Source of the DNA: Salegentibacter echinorum
GTDB taxonomy: Bacteria > Bacteroidota > Bacteroidia > Flavobacteriales > Flavobacteriaceae
Direction of reading: 5' to 3'
DNA length: 60,688 bases
Assembly: GCF_900129445.1 (NCBI RefSeq)
Contig: NZ_FQVT01000017.1
Coordinates: 1-60,688, forward strand
Shown here: piece by piece, positions 48,378-56,014 of the stretch
How positions within the stretch are numbered: the stretch's first letter is position 1
Layout of the letters: the number at the start of each line of letters is the position of its first letter
Notes under the pieces: model-generated
Told to the model about the DNA's origin: nothing
The model's database searches: none
Seen by the model: only the letters and a program-made list of their open reading frames with translations
Translations under genes and position numbers: made by a program

Positions 48378-48407
48378 GGCCTCCCCTAACCCCTCCTAAG
48401 GAGGTGG
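48375..48407 (+). repeat. Stop-codon-abutting GC palindrome, copy 3
   Basis: From the trpE stop: TAAGGCCTCCCCTAACCCC then TCCTAAGGAGGTGG, a diverged version of the palindrome after the peroxiredoxin stop. The AAGGAGG half lies about 35 bp before the trpG start, too far for a ribosome site. Confidence 0.55.
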
Positions 48408-48435
48408 ATAAAAACGAACAAGGAAATTTATAAAA

Positions 48436-49086
48436 ATGGATAACAATAACGATAATAAAAATGCTCCCCGGGAGCGCCAGGGTGGGTCTATTCTGGTAAT
48501 AGATAATTACGATTCTTTTGTGTATAATTTAGTGCATTACCTGGAAGAAATGGACTGCGAAGTAACGGTAAGAAGAAACGACCAGTTAGAGCTGGAAGAT
48601 GTGGAAGAGTTTGATAAAATTCTACTTTCCCCGGGGCCGGGAATTCCGGAGGAAGCGGGATTACTAAAACAAATTATCGAAAAGTATGCCGCTACAAAAA
48701 GTATTTTGGGCGTTTGCCTGGGACAACAAGCTATTGGAGAGGTTTTTGGTGGAAAACTGGGAAATCTAGAGTCGGTTTATCACGGGATTGCAAATCAGAT
48801 AGAACTTTCTGTGACCGATGAACCCTTATACAAAGACCTGCCTAAACAAATGCAGGTGGGCCGTTACCATTCCTGGATTGTCCTCAAAGAATTGCCAGAT
48901 TGCCTGGAGGCCACTTCCTACGATGAAAATGGACAAATTATGTCGCTTCGCCACAGAGAGTATGATGTACGCGGGGTGCAGTTTCATCCCGAATCGGTTC
49001 TAACGCCAGAAGGCAAAAAAATGATCCAGAACTGGGTGAAAAGCCCGAGCCCAGCGCGAAGGGAAGGAAATAATAAAAAATTATAA
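48436..49086 (+). CDS. trpG: Anthranilate synthase component II (glutamine amidotransferase)
   Basis: The 216-residue class-I glutamine amidotransferase has ILVIDNYDSFVYNLVHYL, the nucleophile region ILGVCLGQQAIGEVFGG with its catalytic Cys, and VQFHPESVLTPEG with the His-x-Glu of the triad. It passes ammonia to TrpE. The protein has a 17-residue polar N-terminal extension (DNNNDNKNAPRERQGG) and a 15-residue C-terminal tail (KSPSPARREGNNKKL) beyond the usual family ends; both are GC-rich and look like translated repeat sequence. It may also serve PabB, as in some bacteria. Confidence 0.95.
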   Translation: MDNNNDNKNAPRERQGGSILVIDNYDSFVYNLVHYLEEMDCEVTVRRNDQLELEDVEEFDKILLSPGPGIPEEAGLLKQIIEKYAATKSILGVCLGQQAIGEVFGGKLGNLESVYHGIANQIELSVTDEPLYKDLPKQMQVGRYHSWIVLKELPDCLEATSYDENGQIMSLRHREYDVRGVQFHPESVLTPEGKKMIQNWVKSPSPARREGNNKKL

Positions 49087-49143
49087 ATAAAAAAAACTCC
49101 CATTTGTTCTCCTTCTTAGAGGAAGTTAAGGGAAGCTCATACT

Positions 49144-50136
49144 ATGAAAGAACTTTTAAACAGATTAATTAATCACGAGACCATCTCTAAAGATGAAGCC
49201 AAACAGGCTTTATTCAGTATTTCGAATGGCGAATATAACGAAAGCCAAATCGCCGCTTTTCTCACTGTTTATATGATGCGCAGTATTACCATTGCAGAGT
49301 TGGAGGGCTTTCGGGATGCGCTTTTAGAGCTTTGCGTGGCCGTAGATTTAAAAGCTTACGATCCTATAGATTTATGTGGCACCGGCGGTGACGGCAAGAA
49401 TACGTTCAATATTTCCACGACCTCCTCTTTTGTAACGGCAGGAGCCGGAATTCACGTGGCAAAACACGGAAATTATGGCGTTTCTTCAGTAAGTGGAAGT
49501 TCTAACGTTATGGAAAGCCTGGGAATAAAGTTTAGCAACGACCCTGCATTTTTAGAAAAATGTATCGAAAAAGCTGGGATTTGTGTATTACACGCTCCCC
49601 TATTTCACCCCGCGATGAAAAATGTGGCTCCTATTAGGAAATCCCTGGCTGTAAAAACCTTTTTTAATATGTTGGGACCTATGGTTAATCCCGCTTTTCC
49701 GCAAAATCAATTAGTAGGTGTTTTTAATTTGGAGCTTGCCAGGATGTATGGTTATCTTTATCAAAACACCGATAAAAATTTTACCATTTTGCACGCTTTA
49801 GACGGTTATGATGAAATTTCCCTTACGGGAGCCACCAAGACTATTTCCAATAATTCTGAAGGCATGGTAAGTCCGGAGGATTTTGGCGTAGCCCGCTTAA
49901 ATGAAGAAGAGATTGCCGGCGGCGGATCTATAGCAAGTTCTGCTAAAATATTTCAGAATATTTTAAAAGGAGAAGGCACTAAAGCCCAACAAAATGTGGT
50001 GTGCGCCAATGCGGGTATGGCTATCGCCACCGCAAAAAACCTAAGTCCCCGGGAAGGTTTTGAAGCTGCCAAAGAATCTATAGCTTCGGGGAAGGCTTTG
50101 CAGGCGCTGAAAAAGTTACAGCAATTAAGTAAGTAA
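49144..50136 (+). CDS. trpD: Anthranilate phosphoribosyltransferase
   Basis: The 330-residue enzyme transfers the phosphoribosyl group of PRPP to anthranilate. Diagnostic segments are DLCGTGGDGKNTFNIST (PRPP loop), KHGNYGVSSVSGSSNVMESLG and FFNMLGPMVNP, typical of TrpD. It is third in the trp operon, with 57 bp from trpG. No oddities in length. The start ATG at 49144 is preceded by a weak AAGGGAAGC. Confidence 0.95.
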   Translation: MKELLNRLINHETISKDEAKQALFSISNGEYNESQIAAFLTVYMMRSITIAELEGFRDALLELCVAVDLKAYDPIDLCGTGGDGKNTFNISTTSSFVTAGAGIHVAKHGNYGVSSVSGSSNVMESLGIKFSNDPAFLEKCIEKAGICVLHAPLFHPAMKNVAPIRKSLAVKTFFNMLGPMVNPAFPQNQLVGVFNLELARMYGYLYQNTDKNFTILHALDGYDEISLTGATKTISNNSEGMVSPEDFGVARLNEEEIAGGGSIASSAKIFQNILKGEGTKAQQNVVCANAGMAIATAKNLSPREGFEAAKESIASGKALQALKKLQQLSK

Positions 50137-50172
50137 ATGTCTGGTTATAAAGTCCGATAACTGCGTTACGCT

Positions 50173-50222
50173 AATTTTGAAAACAGTCACTTACATTAGT
50201 AAATTCCTTGATTTTCAAAATT
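50173..50222. repeat. Palindromic repeat in trpD-trpC gap
   Basis: AATTTTGAAAA (50173-50183) and TTTTCAAAATT (50212-50222) form an 11-bp inverted repeat around 28 bases. The 305-bp gap 50137-50441 otherwise contains only a REP-like unit and a heptanucleotide tract. Confidence 0.45.
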
Positions 50223-50330
50223 TCGCAAGCCTTGTTCTCGAACTTTCTAACTCAGAATTTATATCTATATATAAATAAAAAAAATGACAGGAGGTTTGAG
50301 GTTTAAAAGTTGAAGCAATAAACAACAAAA

Positions 50331-50363
50331 GATTGCCGTGCTCCTGCGTCGCTCGCAATGACA
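50331..50363. repeat. REP-like unit in trpD-trpC gap
   Basis: GATTGCCGTGCTCCTGCGTC followed by GCTCGCAATGACA; same family as 55962-55998 and 60418-60452. Confidence 0.55.
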
Positions 50364-50369
50364 AAAACC

Positions 50370-50438
50370 AGTGAGCAGTCGCAGTATGCAGCAGGCAACC
50401 CACAACCGACAACCGACAACTGACAACAGATAACTGAA
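50370..50438. repeat. Heptanucleotide tract before trpC
   Basis: Units such as CAGTCGC, AGTATGC, AGCAGGC, AACCGAC, AACTGAC and AACAGAT continue to the trpC start codon; it may have displaced the native leader. Confidence 0.55.
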
Positions 50439-50441
50439 AAC

Positions 50442-51233
50442 ATGAACATTTTAGATAAAATAATAGCCGATAAGCACAAGGAACTGGTATTAAAAAAACT
50501 GGTGGTTCCCGTTTCGCAGTTAGAACAAGCTGCTTTATTTGAGCGGGAAAATGTTTCCCTCGCGCAAAAATTAAAAGTCAGCAATACCGGGATTATAGCC
50601 GAGCATAAAAGACGCTCCCCTTCCAAATCGATTATTAATCAAGGCTTGAATGTACAGGATGTTGCAGAGGGTTATGAAAATGCCGGTATTTGCGGAATGT
50701 CTGTGCTAACCGATGGTAAATATTTTGGAGGTTCTTTAGACGATCTCTTATATGCCAGGGCTGCCGTAAAGATGCCACTTTTAAGAAAAGAGTTTGTTAT
50801 TGACGAATATCAAATCCTGGAAGCCAAAGCCAACGGTGCCGATGTAATCCTGTTGATCGCCGCAGTTTTAGATAGGGAACAGATAAAAACGCTTTCAGAA
50901 TTTGCAAAAAACCTGGGATTGGAAGTGTTGCTGGAAGTTCATAACGAAGCAGAATTAGAAAAATCGATTATGCCCAGCTTAGATATGCTTGGGGTTAATA
51001 ATCGCAATTTGAAGACTTTTGAAGTGAGTACCGAAGTAAGTAAAAAACTTTCAGAAAAAATCCCTTCAGAATTTGTAAAAGTTTCTGAAAGCGGTATTAG
51101 TTCGGTTGAAGCTATAAAAGAGCTCAAAGAATTTGGCTATAAAGGTTTTTTAATTGGAGAGAATTTTATGAAAACCGATAATCCCGGCGAGTCTGCAATG
51201 AGTTTTGTAAAGAAATTAGAGATTAAGGTATAA
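50442..51233 (+). CDS. trpC: Indole-3-glycerol phosphate synthase
   Basis: The 263-residue TIM-barrel enzyme closes the indole ring from CdRP. Motifs are GIIAEHKRRSPSKSII (catalytic Lys region), LTDGKYFGGSLDDL, LRKEFVIDEYQI, GVNNRNLKTF and VSESGISSVEAI, all as in stand-alone TrpC. The operon is interrupted downstream by an IS110 element before trpF. Codon use is like the other trp genes. Confidence 0.94.
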   Translation: MNILDKIIADKHKELVLKKLVVPVSQLEQAALFERENVSLAQKLKVSNTGIIAEHKRRSPSKSIINQGLNVQDVAEGYENAGICGMSVLTDGKYFGGSLDDLLYARAAVKMPLLRKEFVIDEYQILEAKANGADVILLIAAVLDREQIKTLSEFAKNLGLEVLLEVHNEAELEKSIMPSLDMLGVNNRNLKTFEVSTEVSKKLSEKIPSEFVKVSESGISSVEAIKELKEFGYKGFLIGENFMKTDNPGESAMSFVKKLEIKV

Positions 51234-51339
51234 GATGTTGATTACAAAGGCCTTTACTAAGTTTATCAAAGTGCTTCGACAGGCTATTAGATTAGCATTC
51301 TATATTTACAAGAAGTTTAATCATATTAAATTTCTGAAA

Positions 51340-51478
51340 AACCAGAGGAGTAAGGTGAACTATTTCGACTCTTAAACTATTAGATTTATGCTGAGCATCA
51401 GTCCTTGCTCCTCTTAGGTTTTGGTACCATTTAGAATGTCAAGCTTAAAGGCTTATTAATAGCGTTAGTACACAAACC
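51340..51478 (+). ncRNA. Candidate IS110 bridge RNA
   Basis: Two loops can be drawn. Loop 1: AACCAGAGGAG-TAAGG (51340-51355) pairs with CCTTGCTCCTCTTAGGTT (51403-51420). Its interior holds TGCTGAG (51389-51395), the reverse complement of the seven target bases CTCAGCA right of the core, and TTCGAC (51364-51369), present left of the core. Loop 2: GGTTTTGGTAC (51417-51427) pairs with GTACACAAACC (51468-51478). Its interior holds TTAGAATG (51431-51438), identical to the element right end before the core (52512-52519), and TAATAG (51457-51462), complementary to the left end CTATTA. A small hairpin AAGC/GCTT separates these two. Established IS110 bridge RNAs have one target-binding and one donor-binding loop; the layout here fits. 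The left target guide match is the weakest. Confidence 0.6.
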
Positions 51479-51515
51479 TATTGGTTATTCAGGTTTTAAT
51501 AGCTAATTCAAAGTT

Positions 51516-52496
51516 ATGAAAAATTTAATTTCAGGCATCGACATTTCAAAAGACACTTTGGACTATTGCTCCTTGAGTACAGAAAAAGTTGAGGTAATTA
51601 CCAGGGGCGTATTGGACAATGAGAAAAAGGCCATTGAAAAGTGGCTCAAAAGTCATGACCAGAAAAATACTGTATTTGCTTTGGAACATACTGGTCATTA
51701 CGGTGCGACCTTGATCAATTGTCTCCATAAAAACGGTTACGTTTTCTATTTGATCAACCCTTTAGAACTTAAAAAGTCACTGGGTATCGATAGGGGTAAA
51801 AGTGATGCAAAAGATGCTTATCGCATTGCAGAATACGCCATTACAAACAAACACAAGCTAGAGCCATATCAGCTGCCTAAAGAAAACCTTGGTAGGCTCA
51901 AAGCACTTATTACAGCGAGAGAGCGCTACGTAAAGATGTCTGTGCAGGTTCAAAACAGCTTGAAGGCCAATGAGATCCTAAACCAATCCATTGATGTTAA
52001 AGTGTTGATCAAAGAAGAAAAGAAACAGTATAAATCCATTCAAAAAAGCATTAGAAACATTGAAAATGAAATGCAAAAAATCATTGAAGCCGACCAGGAA
52101 TTAAAAAGTAGCTACAAGAAGATGACTGCGGTTATTGGCGTAGGTCCGGTCATTGCCATAAAATGTATAGCAGAAACAGATAATTTTCTCAAATTCGATG
52201 ATCCTAGAAAATTCAGCTGTCATTGTGGCCTAGCACCTTTCCCATACCAGTCCGGCACTAGCATAAAAGGTAGAACAAAAACGCATTTTTTAAGAGACAA
52301 ATCCTTAAAAGCCGTGTTGACCAAAAGAGCTATTTCTGCAATTCAACATGATCCTCAATTAAAAACGTACTATAATCGAAAGATCAAAGAAGGAAAGCAT
52401 CATATGAGCGTAATCAATGCAGTTGCCAATAAACTCGTGCTAAGAATATTTGCCGTTGTAAAAAGAGATGAACCTTTTGTGAAATTAGCTGCTTAA
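51516..52496 (+). CDS. IS110-family transposase (DEDD recombinase)
   Basis: The 326-residue protein has the RuvC-like N-terminal domain with acidic residues Asp9 (GIDISKD), Glu57 (ALEHTGHYG), and Asp97 and Asp100 (GKSDAKDAYR), a helical coiled middle, and the C-terminal Transposase_20 domain with VIGVGPVIAIKCIAE and LAPFPYQSGTSIKG, where Ser246 is the likely nucleophile. Both domains are complete, so it is potentially active. In this family the enzyme is guided by an element-encoded bridge RNA to pair donor and target. Confidence 0.93.
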   Translation: MKNLISGIDISKDTLDYCSLSTEKVEVITRGVLDNEKKAIEKWLKSHDQKNTVFALEHTGHYGATLINCLHKNGYVFYLINPLELKKSLGIDRGKSDAKDAYRIAEYAITNKHKLEPYQLPKENLGRLKALITARERYVKMSVQVQNSLKANEILNQSIDVKVLIKEEKKQYKSIQKSIRNIENEMQKIIEADQELKSSYKKMTAVIGVGPVIAIKCIAETDNFLKFDDPRKFSCHCGLAPFPYQSGTSIKGRTKTHFLRDKSLKAVLTKRAISAIQHDPQLKTYYNRKIKEGKHHMSVINAVANKLVLRIFAVVKRDEPFVKLAA

Positions 52497-52545
52497 ATAT
52501 TTGTTTATATCTTAGAATGCTCAGCAGGACAAAAAAATATAACTA

Positions 52546-53193
52546 ATGAAAGAATTAAAATTAAAAATCTGCGGTATGAAGGAAGCAGATAATATTCTGG
52601 AAGTGGCAGAGCTTCAGCCAGATTATATGGGTTTTATTTTTTATGATAAAACGCCCAGAAATTTTGATGCTGAGATGCCGCAAATTCCTTCCGCAGTAAA
52701 AAAAACCGGGGTGTTTGTCAACGCTAAAATAGACGACATCTTAAAAAAGATTAGAAAATACGATCTAAAAGCCCTTCAATTGCACGGAAATGAGAGCCCC
52801 GAGTTTTGTGGTGAACTCAATATTTTACTCAGGGAAGTGAAGATCGAACTTATTAAAGTTTTTTCGATAGGCGAAGATTTTGACTTTAAAGATATAAAAG
52901 CTTATGAAGCCGTGGTCGATTATTTTCTCTTCGACACCAAAGGAAAAAATAAAGGTGGCAATGGTACTGTTTTCAATTGGGAGATCTTAAAAGAATACCC
53001 TTCAGAAAAACCATTTTTTCTAAGCGGCGGAATTGGTTTGGAACAGCTAAGCGCAGTAAAGGAATTGCAGGAACATTTTCGCGCAAAAGGAAAAGAAGAT
53101 GTGCTGTATGCGATAGATGTGAACAGTAAATTTGAAGATAAACCGGGGCTGAAAAATGTGGGGAAATTGAAAAAGTTAGAGGTTAGAGGTTAG
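52546..53193 (+). CDS. trpF: Phosphoribosylanthranilate isomerase
   Basis: The 215-residue TIM-barrel enzyme isomerises PRA to CdRP. It starts LKLKICGMKEADNI, which carries the catalytic Cys, continues YMGFIFYDKTPRNF, then FDTKGKNKGGNGTVFNW with the catalytic Asp and FLSGGIGLEQL. The gene is separated from trpC by the IS110 element, from whose right end it lies 24 bp downstream. Its last codons (LEVRG) are translated from a heptanucleotide GTTAGAG repeat which runs over the stop codon. Confidence 0.93.
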   Translation: MKELKLKICGMKEADNILEVAELQPDYMGFIFYDKTPRNFDAEMPQIPSAVKKTGVFVNAKIDDILKKIRKYDLKALQLHGNESPEFCGELNILLREVKIELIKVFSIGEDFDFKDIKAYEAVVDYFLFDTKGKNKGGNGTVFNWEILKEYPSEKPFFLSGGIGLEQLSAVKELQEHFRAKGKEDVLYAIDVNSKFEDKPGLKNVGKLKKLEVRG

Positions 53194-53202
53194 AGGTTAA
53201 AA
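53175..53202 (+). repeat. GTTAGAG heptanucleotide repeat over trpF stop
   Basis: Three perfect GTTAGAG units and a partial fourth begin inside trpF and include its TAG stop (53191-53193). Period 7 shifts reading frames, so a gain or loss of a unit would change the TrpF end. Confidence 0.6.
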
Positions 53203-53260
53203 ATTGTGAAAAATACTGCGAGGATTTAAGACCTTTCAGGTATTATAAAATACAGATAAA

Positions 53261-54442
53261 ATGAGTTATCAGGTTAATGAAAAAGGATATTACGGGGAAT
53301 TTGGCGGTGCTTTTATTCCTGAAATGTTATATCCCAACGTAGAGGAATTGCGGTCGCAATACCTTGATATTATGAAAGAGGATTCTTTTCAGAAAGAATT
53401 TAAGGCGCTATTGCGGGATTATGTGGGACGTCCTACCCCGCTTTATTACGCAGAAAGATTTAGCAAAAAGTATGGCACTAAAGTATATTTAAAGCGGGAA
53501 GACCTTTGCCATACCGGCGCCCATAAAGTGAATAATACCGTAGGCCAAATTTTAATGGCAAAACGCCTGGGCAAAGACCGCATTATCGCCGAAACCGGTG
53601 CCGGCCAGCACGGCGTGGCTACGGCTACAGTTTGCGCGCTTATGGGAATAAAATGTATCGTTTATATGGGCGAGATCGATATTGAGCGACAGGCACCAAA
53701 CGTAGCCAGGATGAAAATGCTTGGCGCAGAAGTTATTCCGGCAAAATCGGGCAGCCGAACGCTTAAGGATGCTACCAATGAAGCGATTAGGGACTGGATA
53801 AACAATCCGCTGGACACTCATTATATCATTGGCTCGGTGGTTGGTCCTCACCCCTATCCCGATATGGTTGCACGTTTTCAAGCGGTAATTTCTGAAGAGA
53901 TTAAAGCGCAATTACAGGAGAAGGAAAACAGGGAGAACCCAGATTATGTAGTGGCCTGTGTTGGTGGCGGAAGCAACGCAGCCGGAGCTTATTATCATTA
54001 TTTAGATAAACCTGAAGTTGGAATTATCGCTGTGGAAGCAGCCGGAAAAGGCATTTCCAGCGGGGAATCTGCCGCTACTTCGGCACTGGGAAATGAGGGG
54101 ATTATTCACGGTAGTAAGACCTTATTGATGCAAACGCAAGACGGCCAGATTACCGAACCCTATTCCATTTCTGCCGGCCTTGATTATCCCGGCGTTGGCC
54201 CTATGCATGCTAACCTCTTTACCAGCGGGAGAGGTGAGTTTATCTCAATAACCGATAAAGCCGCGATGGATGCGGGATTAGAATTGGCAAAACTGGAAGG
54301 AATAATCCCAGCTATTGAAAGCTCGCATGCCCTCGCTATTTTTGAGCAGCGAAAATTCAAAAAAGAGGATATCGTGGTGGTAAACCTTTCTGGGCGAGGC
54401 GATAAGGATTTGAGCACTTATATTGATTATTTTGATTTATAA
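53261..54442 (+). CDS. trpB: Tryptophan synthase beta chain
   Basis: The 393-residue PLP enzyme joins indole and serine. It has [13 protein letters not shown], the PLP-lysine segment [40 protein letters not shown] (phosphate loop) and ESSHALA at the C-terminal half. Length and motifs fit the classical TrpB1 type. It lies 67 bp after trpF, and its stop is followed by a GC-rich palindrome. Product forms the alpha2beta2 complex with TrpA. Confidence 0.95.
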   Translation: MSYQVNEKGYYGEFGGAFIPEMLYPNVEELRSQYLDIMKEDSFQKEFKALLRDYVGRPTPLYYAERFSKKYGTKVYLKREDLCHTGAHKVNNTVGQILMAKRLGKDRIIAETGAGQHGVATATVCALMGIKCIVYMGEIDIERQAPNVARMKMLGAEVIPAKSGSRTLKDATNEAIRDWINNPLDTHYIIGSVVGPHPYPDMVARFQAVISEEIKAQLQEKENRENPDYVVACVGGGSNAAGAYYHYLDKPEVGIIAVEAAGKGISSGESAATSALGNEGIIHGSKTLLMQTQDGQITEPYSISAGLDYPGVGPMHANLFTSGRGEFISITDKAAMDAGLELAKLEGIIPAIESSHALAIFEQRKFKKEDIVVVNLSGRGDKDLSTYIDYFDL

Positions 54443-54467
54443 AAGCCTCTGGCTCCCAAGGGGGGAA
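54440..54467 (+). repeat. Stop-codon-abutting GC palindrome, copy 4
   Basis: After the trpB TAA: AAGCCTCTGGCTCCC then AAGGGGGGAA, the fourth and most diverged copy of the palindrome found immediately after stop codons. Confidence 0.5.
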
Positions 54468-54618
54468 TTATTCAGTTGTAAAACTACTAGTGAGTTTATT
54501 TAAAAAGATTGTAACGGGCACTGTGCTATCATTGAGAAAATAGAAAATATTAGTGTATTCGTGGCGAAAAATTGTAAGCAGAATAGGTTCTGCAATAGAT
54601 TTAGAATGACAATTAGAC

Positions 54619-54643
54619 CTCACAGGTTTTGAAAACCTGTGAG
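54619..54643. repeat. CTCACAGG palindrome before trpA
   Basis: Perfect 12+1+12 palindrome: CTCACAGGTTTT, G, then its complement. Flanked by GAC and ATC. I recall this motif as a frequent intergenic palindrome in Bacteroidetes. It ends 19 bp before the trpA ATG and would form a stable hairpin in the leader. Confidence 0.7.
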
Positions 54644-54661
54644 ATCTCAAAGAATGAGACA

Positions 54662-55423
54662 ATGAACAGAATAAATAAAAAACTTCAGGAAGACCATAAA
54701 TTGCTGTCTATTTACTGTACGGCGGGTTATCCTGAACTTGAAGATACTCTACCAATTATTCAGGAATTAGAGAAAAATGGCGTCGATTTTTTAGAAATCG
54801 GCTTGCCTTTTAGTGATCCGCTGGCCGATGGTCCTACCATTCAGCAGAGTTCTACCAAGGCCCTGCAAAGCGGGATGACCAGCAATAAACTTTTTGAACA
54901 ATTAAAAGATATTAGAAATTCCGTGGAAATTCCGCTAATCATTATGGGATATTTTAATCCTATGTTACAATATGGAGTGGAAAAGTTTTGTAAGAAATGC
55001 GCAGATACAGGTATTGACGGACTTATTATTCCAGACCTCCCGGTTGATGTTTACAGCAAAAAGTATAAAGCTATTTTTGAAAAATACGGGCTCCGGAATA
55101 TATTTTTAATTACGCCGCAAACCTCTGAAGAACGAATTCGGTTTATAGACTCGGTCTCCAACGGATTTATTTATATGGTGAGTACTGCCAGTGTAACCGG
55201 TTCTACATCTGGATTTAACGAAGAAACCAGAAATTATTTTAAACGGGTTAAGGAAATGCAGCTTAAAAACAAGCTGATTGTTGGGTTTGGAATTAGCGAT
55301 AAAGAAAGTTTTATCCAGGCGACACAATATACTAAAGGCGCTATTATTGGTTCTGCATTTATCAAGACGCTCAATAAACACGGAAAAGCGGGGATTGGGG
55401 ATTTCATTAAAAGTATTCGCTAG
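54662..55423 (+). CDS. trpA: Tryptophan synthase alpha chain
   Basis: The 253-residue TIM-barrel enzyme cleaves indole-3-glycerol phosphate. It begins MNRINKKL and has LSIYCTAGYPELE, LEIGLPFSDPLADGPTIQ with the catalytic Glu and Asp, DGLIIPDLPVD, and VGFGISDKES. I start at ATG 54662, where family homology begins; the frame extends to 54629 but that would be inside the palindrome. Last gene of the operon, 219 bp after trpB, with two repeats in the gap. Confidence 0.93.
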   Translation: MNRINKKLQEDHKLLSIYCTAGYPELEDTLPIIQELEKNGVDFLEIGLPFSDPLADGPTIQQSSTKALQSGMTSNKLFEQLKDIRNSVEIPLIIMGYFNPMLQYGVEKFCKKCADTGIDGLIIPDLPVDVYSKKYKAIFEKYGLRNIFLITPQTSEERIRFIDSVSNGFIYMVSTASVTGSTSGFNEETRNYFKRVKEMQLKNKLIVGFGISDKESFIQATQYTKGAIIGSAFIKTLNKHGKAGIGDFIKSIR

Positions 55424-55507
55424 CTTTAACGATATTCTAACAGAGTCTTAATACGTTTTTTGATGATTAAATATTATCTTCAGTTTAAATTCTAAAATAC
55501 ACATATT

Positions 55508-55651
55508 ATGGGAGGTCCAATTGAAGATAATAAAAGAGAAAGAAGTGAGAAACAGAAAAATCCTACCAATCCTACGGGAAAAACCGACAGACAGAATAAT
55601 GAGGTAGATTTTGATGAAGAAACAGTGAAAGACCAACAGAATAAAAAGTAA
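55508..55651 (+). CDS. Small hydrophilic protein, 47 aa
   Basis: A short frame with ATG 55508 and stop 55649-55651 encodes a highly charged peptide (MGGPIEDNKRERSEKQKNPT...VDFDEETVKDQQNKK). It is low-complexity and likely disordered. It sits 2 bp upstream of the bTHX start, which supports it being translated and coupled. No family is recognised. Confidence 0.55.
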   Translation: MGGPIEDNKRERSEKQKNPTNPTGKTDRQNNEVDFDEETVKDQQNKK

Positions 55652-55653
55652 CT

Positions 55654-55788
55654 ATGGGACGCGGAGACAAAAAGACGAAACGAGGAAAAATAGCCATTGG
55701 TTCACACGGAAAATTACGCCCCCGGCGTAAGAAATTTAAAGTAAAACCAACCACTATGGCACAGCAAGACAAAAAAGACTTAGAGTAG
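55654..55788 (+). CDS. 30S ribosomal protein bTHX
   Basis: The 44-residue basic protein MGRGDKKTKRGKIAIGSHGK... matches Thx/bTHX: the GxGDKKTxRGKI start and GSxGKxRPRxK middle are the family signature. It is a small stabilising protein at the head of the 30S subunit, found in Thermus and many Bacteroidetes. Too short for most ORF callers. Located 2 bp after a 47-residue ORF and followed by a terminator. Confidence 0.88.
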   Translation: MGRGDKKTKRGKIAIGSHGKLRPRRKKFKVKPTTMAQQDKKDLE

Positions 55789-55809
55789 TTATAGGTTGAC
55801 TACGTCTTG

Positions 55810-55854
55810 AAACCCTGAATTTAAAAGCTTAGGCTTTTAGGTTTAGGGTTTTTT
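55810..55854 (+). terminator. bTHX terminator
   Basis: AAACCCT and AGGGTTT enclose AAAAGC-TTAG-GCTTTT, making a long hairpin followed by TTTTT, 22 bp after bTHX. Confidence 0.7.
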
Positions 55855-55961
55855 GTTTGATAGTGAATTTTATATAGCTGGCAGAAGAAAACTTATATCG
55901 AGAACAATTGATTAGAGCAATTCCAGGCTTTCTGAAACACCTATCTTTATACATAATATAA

Positions 55962-55998
55962 GATTGCCGCGCTTCGTTTCCCTCCGCTCGCAATGACA
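55962..55998. repeat. REP-like unit
   Basis: GATTGCCGCGCTTCGTTTC then CCTCCGCTCGCAATGACA; same family as 50331-50363, lying between converging genes. Confidence 0.55.
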
Positions 55999-56014
55999 AG
56001 ATGAGCAGCATTTT

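Larger units (their letters stand above)
51286..52521 (+). mobile_element. IS110-family insertion sequence (IS110 group)
   Basis: The element is 1236 bp if bounded by CT core dinucleotides at 51284-51285 and 52520-52521. Removal of one CT copy restores a continuous REP-like palindrome and shortens the trpC-trpF gap to about 75 bp, in line with the other trp gaps. The transposase gene lies near the right end, preceded by about 230 bp of non-coding DNA with strong secondary structure, as in the IS110 subgroup (IS621-like). A short inverted repeat AGCATTCTA (51294-51302) and TAGAATGCT (52513-52521) marks the ends. Confidence 0.75.
51271..52532. repeat. REP-like palindrome split by IS110
   Basis: Left flank GTGCTTCGACAGGCT (51271-51285) and right flank CAGCAGGACAA (52522-52532) rejoin at a CT dinucleotide into a sequence like the REP-like unit at 31483-31510 read on the other strand. 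Only the two flanks belong to the repeat. Confidence 0.6.

Noticed and set aside
48377-48435. Trp leader attenuator between trpE and trpG or before trpE
   Set aside because: No short ORF with tandem Trp codons and no alternative hairpins were found; the palindrome belongs to the stop-abutting family.
53552-53911. 119-aa minus-strand ORF inside trpB
   Set aside because: His/Asn-rich antisense shadow of trpB.
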